DNA of 15,721 bases from Verrucomicrobiia bacterium (GCA_947460915.1 CANHKJ010000047.1:1-15721); one strand, 5' to 3'. Counted from the first letter of the stretch, positions 1 through 7,421 are shown. The notes: a model not told the origin generated them from the letters alone. Numbers and translations: made by a program.

Positions 1-1643
1 GCAGCCTGACCCGCGTTTTGAATTTCCGAACTCGTCACCTTTAAGGCTCCCGTCGAATCTGCGGTGTAGCGATACTCGATGCGGATGCCATTGTTGTCGC
101 CGAACTGATCTTGATCGATCGCGGTAATGCCATCGCCCTTACCGCCTACGAGCGCTCCAAAGCGATTTCCAGCTGCTTCCCAACCCACGGAATACAAGGT
201 GAAGACGTAATTTTTCCCGGGGGTGAGTCCTGTCAGATTGTGCACTTCAGGGAATCCGCCATAGACGAAATCTTTCGCCAGTGCCGCGCCGAATCCCGTA
301 ATGTTGTTCACGTCATTGTTGTATACGGTACCCAGCACAGTTGTGTAGTTGGCAACTGATGGATTTGCTCCAGCGATGCCAGTAAAGTTGATGCCGTTGA
401 CGTTAGCACCAGAGGCATTACCGAAATTATATGCGTGGGTGTAAACATAGCTGCCATCAATACCCGATGTGGCATCGTCTGACCAAGCCACTGTGGACCA
501 GGGCGATGGTGTGGCGTTTACCGCGGCCTCACGATTGCTGAATCCACTCGTGTGGAAAGTGCCTGCACCTGTCGCGGGATAATTGATCGTCACCGGAGAA
601 CCGAGTGCATCCGTGGTGTAGGTGTAATTCACACGCATGCCATTGCCCTGACCGTATTGATTCAAGTTTGCGGTAAATTTTTCGGTCGTAAGATTGCTGC
701 TGAACGTTGCGGCACGTGGATCAGAAACATCGAAGCCGATGCCGTACACCGTGAACACATACTGCGTATTCGGTTTGAGGTTATCTAACGTGATGCCCGT
801 ATTGCCGTTGTAACGAAAATCTTTAGCTAACCCAGCGCTGTTGCCCGTTACATTGTTCGGGGTACGATTGCCAAATCCGACATCCAGTCCGGTGGCAGAA
901 AATCGTCCTGCAATGTTAAACTCGCGCGGGATGAAGGGCACGCCATTGATGTTGGCAGCGGCACTCGAAGCAAAATTCACTGCGTGGGTGTAAAGGTATG
1001 CCGAATCAACGCCAGAGGTCGCGTCATCTTGCCATGGCCCAAAAGACCAAGCACCTGTGGAAGTGGTGATCGTCACATCATCGACTAACAAGGTATGGTC
1101 ACCACCCGTAATCGTGTTGGCGATGTTGATCACATGACTAGTCGCAGTTGCGGTGAAATCAAAACCAACATACTTGTAGGGTTCTGCGCCACCGACTGGC
1201 GTCACTTGGGCCGACACAGCAGGTTCGCCCGCATCGGTGGAAAACTGCAAAAAAGGAGCGTTCGGGTTCCTTGCATTGACACGAAATTCCACGTGGTATT
1301 TCGTGCCAATCGTCAAGCCTGTCACTGTCTGGCTCATTGTCGCAGCTCCGGATGAGCCCGCTTGAAGGAATGCCACATTGGAGCCAGTAGGAATTGTGCC
1401 GTTGTTAGCAAAGGGCGTGCCGCCTCCTGGATTCAATCCAATCCGAGTGTTGTTGGACAGGGTCCAATCCGTAATCACTCCGCCATTTCCCGAAGCATAG
1501 CCGGGAAAACTGGTAAATGTGTTCGCTTCAAAGCTCGCATTGCTAATGCTCTGGCCATGAAGCGATGCTGAGGCAAGCACCATCCATGCCGCTAGGCATT
1601 TCGGTACACTGCTCCCGATCCATCGAGGTAGGTTCTTTTTCAT
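1..1643 (-). CDS. Secreted two-module surface/extracellular protein, 3' end outside window
   Basis: The minus frame is open from an ATG at 1643 to the window edge (547 full codons, no stop). Residues 1-30 look like a signal peptide: KK at the N-terminus, a hydrophobic stretch CLAAWMVLASASL, and a likely cut near LHG-Q. Residues 33-195 resemble a DUF642/carbohydrate-binding-like jelly roll (SFEAN..., a GSNVAFLQAG-type stretch, SQTVTGLTIGTKYHVEF, DDVTI at the end). Two homologous modules of about 170 residues follow, at about 198-375 and 389-547+. Each opens with W..(W)xDDATSG(V/I)D and YTHA(V/Y)NF, has an LAKDF(R/V)Y(N/G)G segment and a Y(V)FT(V/L)Y strand, and ends with an NG(M/I)R(V/I)(N/E)Y strand. 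There are few charged residues and no catalytic motif that I recognise. A C-terminal anchor such as PEP-CTERM or a barrel would lie off the edge. The natural substrate is unknown; carbohydrate binding is inferred only from fold resemblance. Two operator-like palindromes lie 22-56 nt upstream. Confidence 0.8.
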   Translation of the reverse strand, partial: MKKNLPRWIGSSVPKCLAAWMVLASASLHGQSISNASFEANTFTSFPGYASGNGGVITDWTLSNNTRIGLNPGGGTPFANNGTIPTGSNVAFLQAGSSGAATMSQTVTGLTIGTKYHVEFRVNARNPNAPFLQFSTDAGEPAVSAQVTPVGGAEPYKYVGFDFTATATSHVINIANTITGGDHTLLVDDVTITTSTGAWSFGPWQDDATSGVDSAYLYTHAVNFASSAAANINGVPFIPREFNIAGRFSATGLDVGFGNRTPNNVTGNSAGLAKDFRYNGNTGITLDNLKPNTQYVFTVYGIGFDVSDPRAATFSSNLTTEKFTANLNQYGQGNGMRVNYTYTTDALGSPVTINYPATGAGTFHTSGFSNREAAVNATPSPWSTVAWSDDATSGIDGSYVYTHAYNFGNASGANVNGINFTGIAGANPSVANYTTVLGTVYNNDVNNITGFGAALAKDFVYGGFPEVHNLTGLTPGKNYVFTLYSVGWEAAGNRFGALVGGKGDGITAIDQDQFGDNNGIRIEYRYTADSTGALKVTSSEIQNAGQA

Positions 1644-1664
1644 GTGTTTTTTGGGTTGCGACTC

Positions 1665-1699
1665 AAGAAACGTTTCTTCTTAAACAAGAGACGTTTCTT
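1665..1699. promoter_or_regulatory. Tandem palindromic operators, LacI-family type
   Basis: A perfect 14-bp palindrome AAGAAACGTTTCTT occupies 1665-1678, and a copy with one mismatch (AAGAGACGTTTCTT) occupies 1686-1699. Their starts are 21 bp apart, two helical turns, so both face the same side of the helix. The central CG within AAACGTTT is typical of LacI/GalR-family operators. They sit directly upstream of the secreted protein gene that starts at 1643 on the minus strand, and 123 nt past the stop of the acetyltransferase gene. No such regulator is encoded in this window. Repression by a sugar-responsive LacI-type protein is inferred. Confidence 0.6.
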
Positions 1700-1821
1700 T
1701 GTGTGGATCAACCAATTACCATGGCGCGTTCACGTGAGGCAAGCAGTAATTGCGCGGTACTTGAAAAAAATGAACCACTGGTCAAAATGCTCCGAGAGCT
1801 TGGGAAAAATCATTTTCCACA

Positions 1822-2409
1822 TCAAAGCGATCGACTCCAAAACACCAACTCGTTCTCTACCTCTCCGATGGCATCGACTTGCTCCCACGCCAACTGCGCA
1901 CGCAAGCCATTCGGCTCGTAGCCACGCTTTTTCCAGAAAACATCGTGCGGCCGATACCCCTCCGGTTTGCATGGATGATCTGCAGATCGAATCACCGAAC
2001 AAAACGTCGCCAGTGTCGCCCCGCAATGACGCGCCTGTTTTTCTCGCTCGTCAAAAAACGCGTGTCCTATGCCGCATCCGCGATGCTTGGGCAACAACAC
2101 CGATTCTCCCAAATAAAAGATCTCACTCAGATTATCGCCGCGTTGCCGATATGCTCGCTGAAACGCCTCGTCTGCCGCAAGCATCGGTAACCCAGTGGAA
2201 GCACCCACGACATCACCTCCCGCCAGCGCCAAGACAAAAATACTCTCATCACAAGCAGCATAGCTTTGCAGATACTCTTGTTCATACTCCAGCGATCCCG
2301 CATACAAATACGGATAATCACGAAAAACCTCGATGCGCAGCCGAGCCACGTCATCGAGGTATGAAAGAATTTCCCTGCCGCTCATGGAGACGATGATCAC
2401 ATCAGGCAT
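1822..2409 (-). CDS. GNAT-family N-acetyltransferase
   Basis: The product is 195 aa, a normal length for a single GNAT domain, which transfers an acetyl group from acetyl-CoA to an amine. The acetyl-CoA pyrophosphate-binding motif is visible as PKHRGCGIGHAFFDERE (residues 107-123, R/Q-x-x-G-x-G/A pattern). It is preceded by the strand ESIFVLALAGGDVVGAS (about 55-71) and followed by the DVFWKKRGYEP segment (156-166) expected near the end of the fold. The start was set at the ATG at 2409 because the open frame further upstream lies inside bamA and shows no family similarity. It begins 19 nt after the bamA stop, so the two are probably co-transcribed. The substrate cannot be read from the sequence. 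The product is probably cytoplasmic, since no signal peptide is visible. Confidence 0.85.
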   Translation of the reverse strand: MPDVIIVSMSGREILSYLDDVARLRIEVFRDYPYLYAGSLEYEQEYLQSYAACDESIFVLALAGGDVVGASTGLPMLAADEAFQRAYRQRGDNLSEIFYLGESVLLPKHRGCGIGHAFFDEREKQARHCGATLATFCSVIRSADHPCKPEGYRPHDVFWKKRGYEPNGLRAQLAWEQVDAIGEVENELVFWSRSL

Positions 2410-2428
2410 CGTGGCAGCAGCTCGTTGC

Positions 2429-4771
2429 TTAGAATTTGTAATCGAGGTAGAAGTTGAACTGACCACCTTGATCTGCCTCTTCATCAGGAGAAGCGATTGG
2501 CACAGCGTAGTCAAATGCCAGCGGACCAAAGGGCAAATTCAAGCGCAGACCCACACCTGCATCGCTGTAGATATCGGAAGGATTGAAATCAAACGAATCC
2601 ACATTGACAAAACCCGCATCATAGAAGGCCGCGCCGCGCACTTGCTCGAAGAGCGGCACCGTGTATTCCACCGAGAGCCAGCCCATGCTGCTACCACCGA
2701 TCACTTCTTTCGAGGCTGCATCACGTGGACCAACATCGCGGAATTCAAAGCCGCGTAGTGTCCGAGCACCACCGAGGAACTGGCGATCAAAGATCGGCAC
2801 ATCGTCATCGTTGGTGCTATCCACCATGCCAATTTCACCGTTCACGGAAAGAATGGTATCCCACGCAAGGTTCCAGTATTTCTGCCCCGATGCCGAGAAA
2901 GTAACCGTGTTTACATCACCGCCGAGGCCCGCGTAGTTCACGCCAAGATCCACCTTGTGTCCTTCACGTGGCGTCTGATTGCTATCACGGCTATCATAGA
3001 CATAATTCAGACCAAAAGAACTACGCATATACTCGTCATCGAGGCCCGCGAAGTAATCGTCTGCGGTATTAGGAAGATTGTCATCATCGGCATCAAGCTC
3101 GATGCGTTCAAAGCGATATTCCCCCTTGAGGTAAGCCTTTTCACCGAGTGGCTTGCGTAAGAAAACAGAGGCGCCCATGTTGAGCTGGTCGTAGTAATCG
3201 CTAAAATACAAAGCGTTGCGGTAGAACAACTCACCGCCCAGCGAGAGCTGGCGATCCATGAACCATGGCTCCACTAAGGACATGCTGAAGTCGCGTCGTT
3301 CTTGACCAGCGCGCACACTTGCGGTGAAACGCTGACCACCACCCGTAAAGCGCCAAGGGTTGAATAGATCAAAATTGGTTTGCTCAACAGTGACATAGCC
3401 AACGAGGTTATCGATCGAGCTGAAGCCAACGCCGAAACTCAGCGAACCGGTCTTTTTCTCATCAACCAAAATATTCAGGTCACGATAGCCGCCGCCACCT
3501 GGTGAGGCGCTGACTTGCGCATCATTGAAATAGTTCAGGTTTTTCAGACGAGTACGCGTTGTATCTACGTCCACCGAGTTGAACCAATCGCCCGGCTTAA
3601 GCGGCACCTCACGGCGGATGACCTTATCTTTGGACTTGGTGTTGCCGGAAATGTTCACACGGCCCACACGGAAGCGGTTGCCCTCCGTGATGCGGTAGGT
3701 GATTTGCACCGTGTCGCCCGAAGCATTGTCGAGGTCAGGTACCACGGTAGCATCAGCATATCCACGAGATCCATAGTAGCTGCGGATCATCTCAATGTCA
3801 GCGCGCATTTTTTTGGCCGAATAAGGATCGCCGCCGACGAGAGTCAAAGCTGGATAAAGTTCCTCGGGTTGAAAAACGCTCATCTTGCCGAAACCGACAC
3901 CATTCACCGTGTAGCGAGCACCTTCATTGATCGGCACGACGAGATCCATCTTGCCATCGCCCGTGGGCACACGCTGAATGCCGGAGCTCGATACGCGTAG
4001 GAAGCCTTTGTTTCGATAGTAATCAAGAATTTCTTCCATGTCTTCATCGAGCTGATTGCCCTCGACGCGACCCGACTTGGTGATGATCGAGAATATCCCT
4101 TTTTCTTTGGTCTTCATCACCTTTTCGAGATCCTTCGACGTGATGTTCGCATTGCCCTCAAAGCGGATATTGCGCACTTCGTTTTTCATACCCTCATCGA
4201 TGAGAAAAATCAACGAGGCACCGCCATCGCCCGGCTGCATGCGATGCGTAACCGATACATCAGGATAGCCGTAACCTTGGTAGTAGGCCTCGATGTTGCG
4301 GCGAGCATTGAGAATTTCCTCATCACTCAAAGGACCACCCGCCTTGAGCTTCGATTCGGAAGCGAGTTTTTTGTCGCTAAAAATAGAATTCCCGACGAAT
4401 CCGACGCCTGTCATTGCAGGGCGAGTCGCTACTTCGGCGATCAACTTCACGCCATCGCCCACTGGCTCCGCAAGCCAACGCACATCGTCCACTTTGCCGG
4501 ACTCATAAAGTTTTTTGATATCGGCATCGAGCTTTTCAGTGCTATAGGCTTGCCCTGCTCGTGTGCTGAGGAAGCTGCGGATGGCGGCTTCATCAACAGT
4601 CTTCGTTCCACGATACTTAATCTCCACATTGGTGATATTCTTGCCCTCGAAGTCCACCATTTGCGCCTGAGTCATCAGCGGAGCGCAGCAAAGGATCGCT
4701 GAAAGAAAAATCGTTGGCTTGCGCGAGGCGAGAAAACGTCGGGTGGTGGGGTCGAAGGACAATGCTTTCAT
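2429..4771 (-). CDS. bamA: Outer membrane protein assembly factor BamA
   Basis: The product is 780 aa, close to the family's usual ~800. An N-terminal signal peptide (hydrophobic IFLSAILCCAPLM, cut near TQA-Q at about 36) is followed by POTRA domains over about residues 39-410. Each shows the GN(S/A/T)-type turn and YY...GY..A/P pattern (e.g. AYYQGYGYPDV, YYRNKGFLRV, YYGSRGYADA). A C-terminal 16-strand Omp85 barrel follows. The signature L6 motif LRGF is present (RGF at 673-675), and the last residues FYLDYKF form the aromatic-ended final beta strand. BamA folds and inserts beta-barrel proteins into the outer membrane, so the organism is diderm. No Shine-Dalgarno is seen before the ATG. The gene heads a pair with the acetyltransferase downstream. 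Confidence 0.97.
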   Translation of the reverse strand: MKALSFDPTTRRFLASRKPTIFLSAILCCAPLMTQAQMVDFEGKNITNVEIKYRGTKTVDEAAIRSFLSTRAGQAYSTEKLDADIKKLYESGKVDDVRWLAEPVGDGVKLIAEVATRPAMTGVGFVGNSIFSDKKLASESKLKAGGPLSDEEILNARRNIEAYYQGYGYPDVSVTHRMQPGDGGASLIFLIDEGMKNEVRNIRFEGNANITSKDLEKVMKTKEKGIFSIITKSGRVEGNQLDEDMEEILDYYRNKGFLRVSSSGIQRVPTGDGKMDLVVPINEGARYTVNGVGFGKMSVFQPEELYPALTLVGGDPYSAKKMRADIEMIRSYYGSRGYADATVVPDLDNASGDTVQITYRITEGNRFRVGRVNISGNTKSKDKVIRREVPLKPGDWFNSVDVDTTRTRLKNLNYFNDAQVSASPGGGGYRDLNILVDEKKTGSLSFGVGFSSIDNLVGYVTVEQTNFDLFNPWRFTGGGQRFTASVRAGQERRDFSMSLVEPWFMDRQLSLGGELFYRNALYFSDYYDQLNMGASVFLRKPLGEKAYLKGEYRFERIELDADDDNLPNTADDYFAGLDDEYMRSSFGLNYVYDSRDSNQTPREGHKVDLGVNYAGLGGDVNTVTFSASGQKYWNLAWDTILSVNGEIGMVDSTNDDDVPIFDRQFLGGARTLRGFEFRDVGPRDAASKEVIGGSSMGWLSVEYTVPLFEQVRGAAFYDAGFVNVDSFDFNPSDIYSDAGVGLRLNLPFGPLAFDYAVPIASPDEEADQGGQFNFYLDYKF

Positions 4772-4798
4772 ATTTCGTAGTTCTTAACGAACGCGATT

Positions 4799-4827
4799 AC
4801 TTCACCGAGAAAATGTCTATCCGTCAA
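4799..4827 (-). promoter_or_regulatory. Possible sigma-70-type promoter of bamA
   Basis: On the minus strand TTGACG (4827-4822) is followed after 17 bp by TGAAGT (4804-4799). This lies in the only gap (142 bp) upstream of bamA and 28 nt before its ATG. The -35 matches well and the -10 is weak, so this is a tentative call by eye. Confidence 0.3.
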
Positions 4828-4913
4828 GGGAGAATTCGCGAGAAAAGGCGGGAAGATCAGCCACTACGCCGATTCAGTTGCGAAATGCTACGATATCCCT
4901 AGTAGTCAACGAA

Positions 4914-5708
4914 TCATAGGGACCAAATGCCCATCACTTCCCCACGCTGCCACTCATTCTTTTGGCGCTCGATCTTTCCTACGCGGAGATTTCCCGCGGT
5001 CCACTCACACCAATACGCTGCTCCAGGTGGCATAAATGATCCAGTGTTGATCACCAGCCCCTCCTTTTCATCCCAAATTCCAGCGCGATGGAAATGCCCG
5101 CATATCATCACCTCGGCCGCAGGGAAGTAGCGATGAAAAAATTTCCTTGTCTCCGACACCATCGTCGCCCATGACAGCACCATGCGCAATGCTCGCCCCG
5201 GAGGCATCAAGGCATCCCAAGCTCGTAAGAAAAGATTCTGACTGCGACCATGACTCGGCGCCACCAACATGCGCGCCAACTCTCGCCCCAAGGCCAGTCG
5301 TTGATCGATCGTTTCCGTCGGGCGCTGCGTCCACAAGGCCATCCACTCCTTATGCTTGGCGATGGCCATTCGACTCCACGGCGCCCCTTCCGCGAACACA
5401 CAATCTCCGTGCGTGATCACGATTTTTCCACCCGCCAACTCCACATAGCCACAGTCACCATTTCCGGGATCATGATTCCCCGGCAGCGCCATCACATCGA
5501 TGCCCATCTGCGCGCACATTTGCTGCAGTTCGGTCCACAAACGTTCCCCCTCCGCACGAAATTCTCGCGCCAATTCTTGCCACGTATCGCCATTCAGCAA
5601 CAGCGTGCCCGCGCCTTCGATCAATGGTCGTAGCGCCGATACATCATCAACCAGGGAACCCTTATGCCCCAGGTGCAAATCAGACAAAATCAGCACCGGC
5701 TCCCTCAT
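4914..5708 (-). CDS. Calcineurin-like metallophosphoesterase
   Basis: The product is 264 aa with the full set of metallophosphoesterase metal-binding motifs: D10-x-H12 in SDLHLGH, GD(T) at 40-42, GNHD at 77-80, H100 in ITHGD, and GHFH at 204-207. The layout recalls the LpxH/UDP-diacylglucosamine hydrolase and YkuE-like branch of the superfamily. The middle (about 108-195) is a helical insert rich in Trp and Met, and I cannot assign a substrate. No signal peptide is visible. The start ATG at 5708 overlaps the stop of the upstream methyltransferase gene by 4 nt (ATGA), implying translational coupling. A role in lipid A synthesis would fit an outer-membrane organism and the bamA neighbour, but that is inference. 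Confidence 0.9.
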   Translation of the reverse strand: MREPVLILSDLHLGHKGSLVDDVSALRPLIEGAGTLLLNGDTWQELAREFRAEGERLWTELQQMCAQMGIDVMALPGNHDPGNGDCGYVELAGGKIVITHGDCVFAEGAPWSRMAIAKHKEWMALWTQRPTETIDQRLALGRELARMLVAPSHGRSQNLFLRAWDALMPPGRALRMVLSWATMVSETRKFFHRYFPAAEVMICGHFHRAGIWDEKEGLVINTGSFMPPGAAYWCEWTAGNLRVGKIERQKNEWQRGEVMGIWSL

Positions 5709-6307
5709 GATTCCTTGCGCTGGCGCACCGCCTCATACAGACACACACCTGTCGCCACCGAGACATTCAAGCACTCAACCTTGCCTGCCATCGGTAGTTT
5801 GCACAAAAAGTCGCAATTTTCCTCCGTCAAACGACGCATCCCCTTGCCTTCCGCGCCCATCACAATCGCGATCGGGCCTTTCAAATCCATTTGATACAAA
5901 GTCTTATCACAGCGATCCGAGGTCCCTACAATCCACACGCCCACCTCCTTGAGCTTCTCCATAAAACGCGCCAGATTTGTCACCTGAAAAAACGGCACCC
6001 AATCCGCCGCGCCCGTGGAAACACGCCGCACCGTCTCTGTGATCGATGCCGCTTTGTCCTTCGGGGCGACTACCGCCGTCACCCCTGCGCCATCCGCCGT
6101 GCGCAGGATCGCACCCAGATTGTGCACATCCTGAATGCAATCGAGAATCAACACCAACGCCGGCGTTTTCGACTCCGCAATCACATCCCACACATCATCC
6201 TCATTGCGCGCCGGAATCGCTTCTGCCTCACTAGACAGCGAGCGCACATGTCGATTCTCCCGTGCCCCATCCTCACGCCCCTGCGGTTTCTTCCGAAAAT
6301 TCTTCAC
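5705..6307 (-). CDS. rlmB: TrmH/SpoU-family RNA 2'-O-ribose methyltransferase (RlmB-like)
   Basis: The product is 200 aa with the three SPOUT motifs. Motif 1 is HNLGAILRTADGAG (62-75), with the conserved N63 and R69. Motif 2 is AIVMGAEGKGM (147-157). Motif 3 is LPMAGKVECLNVSVATGVCL (171-190), which forms the trefoil knot and binds S-adenosylmethionine. The closest family by wording of these motifs is RlmB, which methylates G2251 in the 23S rRNA peptidyl-transferase region. RlmB is usually about 245 aa. Here the N-terminal L30e-like RNA-binding domain is reduced to about 45 basic residues, so the exact target is uncertain. The start is GTG at 6307: no in-frame ATG precedes it before a TGA at 6350-6352. 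It overlaps the phosphoesterase gene by 4 nt. Confidence 0.88.
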   Translation of the reverse strand: MKNFRKKPQGREDGARENRHVRSLSSEAEAIPARNEDDVWDVIAESKTPALVLILDCIQDVHNLGAILRTADGAGVTAVVAPKDKAASITETVRRVSTGAADWVPFFQVTNLARFMEKLKEVGVWIVGTSDRCDKTLYQMDLKGPIAIVMGAEGKGMRRLTEENCDFLCKLPMAGKVECLNVSVATGVCLYEAVRQRKES

Positions 6308-6409
6308 CCGCCGACTATGGGAAAACCCCAGAAAAAAGCAATGTTGATATCACGAGTTTGGGAGTGGCACATGGAGATGTGCTTAAAATAAAGTGCAAGC
6401 ATTCGAAAT

Positions 6410-6670
6410 TTAGTCACCGTCCGATTGCAGCTCAAAATGCCGACGCGCGAATTCACGCCCCGAGCCAGATTTCAAGTATCTTTCGAATCGAGTGGCGATC
6501 AGTTTGTCTGTAAACGCAAAATACGACTTAATCCGCCAAGGTTTGTATTTGGAAGTATGAGGACACTTCCCCGAGTTATGCTCTTCCAATCTGCGTTTGA
6601 GATCATCAGTAGAACCAATGTAATGCCGACTGTGATCCTCGATGCATTGCAGGACATAAGTGTAGTGCAT
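6410..6670 (-). CDS. GIY-YIG nuclease superfamily protein (small, UvrC-N-like)
   Basis: The product is an 86-aa single-domain protein, normal for the YhbQ/UPF0213-type subgroup. The two signature strands are YTYVLQC (3-9) and HYIGST (16-21), followed by DLKRRLEEHNSG (23-34, catalytic Arg R27) and K-x-A/T-xRFERYLKSGSG (about 56-71) with the metal-binding Glu E63. These proteins act on DNA, often at lesions or branched structures, but the role of the solitary small members is not settled. The gene stands alone on the minus strand, with about 100 bp separating its stop from the rlmB-like gene. Its upstream side is the GC-rich repeat region next to ssrA. Confidence 0.88.
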   Translation of the reverse strand: MHYTYVLQCIEDHSRHYIGSTDDLKRRLEEHNSGKCPHTSKYKPWRIKSYFAFTDKLIATRFERYLKSGSGREFARRHFELQSDGD

Positions 6671-6694
6671 AGTGAGTTGCTAACAATATTTTCA

Positions 6695-6763
6695 ACAAAG
6701 CTGGCTCGCCGCGCCGGAGTCCTGGGGCCGCACCAGCCTACGTCCGAGCTGCCTGGCGACAGC
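6695..6763. repeat. GC-rich interspersed repeat, copy 1
   Basis: Positions 6695-6731 match 6818-6854 at 35 of 37 bases, and 6732-6763 match 6891-6922 at about 26 of 32. Copy 1 lacks the 36-bp segment (6855-6890) present in copy 2, and it lacks the right arm of the terminal hairpin. No protein-coding character is evident: a short open frame runs through but matches no family that I know. Confidence 0.7.
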
Positions 6764-6817
6764 AGAGAACAATCGTTGTAGATCAAATGAGAACATATGA
6801 GCGAAAGTTTTCTAATG

Positions 6818-6939
6818 ACAAAGCTGGCTCGCCGAGCCGGAGTCCCGGGGCCGCTTGGAGTAGCCCGCCTCCGTTTCTCTACGGCGCGGCACCAGCCTAG
6901 GCCCAGACTGTCTGGCGACAGCCTGGGCCTAGGCTGGTG
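6818..6939. repeat. GC-rich interspersed repeat, copy 2, reaching the 3' end of ssrA
   Basis: This is the longer copy of the repeat at 6695. It opens with the same 37 bases, carries a small palindrome GGCTCGCCGAGCC at 6826-6838, and ends in the long hairpin at 6890-6939. The repeat runs into the last bases of the tmRNA gene. Between the copies (6764-6817) is AT-richer DNA with nothing recognisable. Confidence 0.7.
6890..6939. repeat. Long inverted repeat (hairpin) abutting the tmRNA CCA end
   Basis: The left arm CACCAGCCTAGGCCCAG (6890-6906) is the exact reverse complement of 6923-6939. After one A/C mismatch, an inner CTGTC (6908-6912) pairs with GACAG (6917-6921) around a TGGC loop. The result is 22 paired bases with a 4-nt loop. 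The outer arm includes the encoded CACCA end of ssrA. No T-run follows on the ssrA side, so it is not a canonical intrinsic terminator. Confidence 0.85.
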
Positions 6940-7289
6940 GAGGCGAGGGGAGTCGAACCCCTGTCCGGAACGCCATTCGCAAAGACATCTACACGTTTAG
7001 CATGCGATCGGTATTTCGGAATCCTGCGGCTCGCATGCAGCGTCGTGACCCTAGAGACCTGTAGTTTCTCAGCAATCCATCCGGTCCCCCGACTTCATGC
7101 CCAGCCTGTTAAGTGTCGCCTTCCCCCCTAACAGGCGTCAGGGTTCAGACGTTGCCGTCAATTAAGCAGCAAGTGCGAGCTCGTTAGAGTCTGCATTTAT
7201 TTTTTTTGATCGGCTATTTAGGAGGCCAACCGATCAACCTCCACGTGCAGTCAGCGCGTCAAACATCCCGTCGAAACCAGAACGCCCCC
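6935..7289 (-). ncRNA. ssrA: Transfer-messenger RNA (tmRNA, 10Sa RNA)
   Basis: On the minus strand, 5' GGGGGCG (7289-7283) pairs with CGCCTCC near the 3' end (one G-U), forming the alanine-tRNA-like acceptor stem. It is followed by TTCTGGTTTCGACGGG, the conserved 5' block. The 3' block GGGGTTCGACTCCCC is the T-arm, and CCA is encoded (6937-6935). A GGTTGGCCTC...TAAA.AGCCG block around 7204-7230 matches pseudoknot 1 of known tmRNAs, followed by an A-rich run and the tag reading frame. The length of 355 nt is typical of a one-piece tmRNA. With SmpB, tmRNA rescues stalled ribosomes and tags the incomplete protein for proteolysis. Two short open frames on the opposite strand here are artefacts. 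Confidence 0.96.
7162..7194 (-). other. tmRNA tag-peptide reading frame (ADSNELALAA)
   Basis: Within ssrA, the frame from GCA (7194-7192) reads ADSNELALAA and ends at TAA (7164-7162). The C-terminal ALAA is the degradation signal recognised by ClpXP-type proteases, as in the E. coli tag. The resume codon GCA is inferred from its position after the A-rich single strand below pseudoknot 1. Confidence 0.85.
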
Positions 7290-7293
7290 GTTA

Positions 7294-7299
7294 GCTATA
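7294..7299 (-). promoter_or_regulatory. Possible -10 box of ssrA
   Basis: TATAGC on the minus strand lies 4 nt before the first base of the mature tmRNA 5' end. No convincing -35 is seen at 16-18 bp, so the call rests on the -10 and its position. Confidence 0.35.
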
Positions 7300-7387
7300 C
7301 CGAGCACAAACTAGCTCTCTCCTCAGAAAAATCAAGCAAATTGCGCAAAAATCGCATATTCAGCCCCACACTCCATTCCTTTTCCCC

Positions 7388-7415
7388 TCGACATGGCTCT
7401 GCGCTGCTCTATACT
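7388..7415 (+). promoter_or_regulatory. Promoter of the M42 peptidase gene, leaderless type
   Basis: TCGACA (7388-7393) and TATACT (7410-7415) are 16 bp apart. Six bases separate the -10 from the ATG at 7422, so the expected transcription start coincides with the A of the start codon. This would explain why no ribosome binding site precedes that ATG. Confidence 0.5.
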
Positions 7416-7421
7416 CCTGCC

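Noticed and set aside
1800..1821. GGAAAA/TTTTCC hairpin just after the acetyltransferase stop as a terminator
   Set aside because: It is only 6 bp, mostly A-T, with a 4-base loop and no following T-run, so it is too weak to call.
1644..2396. 250-codon plus-strand open frame over the acetyltransferase gene
   Set aside because: It is antisense to the GNAT gene and the operator region. Its composition is rich in H, R, P and S with no domain, and the minus-strand reading has the acetyl-CoA motif.
5207..5416. Small open frames antisense to the phosphoesterase gene
   Set aside because: They lie inside a gene with all catalytic motifs intact, and none shows a recognisable domain.
6797..7131. Short plus-strand open frames with an 'RRGESNPCP'-type sequence
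   Set aside because: This is the well-known spurious translation of tRNA/tmRNA T-arms read on the opposite strand; the region is ssrA.
7206..7421. 72-codon N-terminal extension of the M42 peptidase
   Set aside because: It lies partly inside ssrA and shows no M42 similarity. The promoter -10 falls within it, directly before the ATG at 7422.
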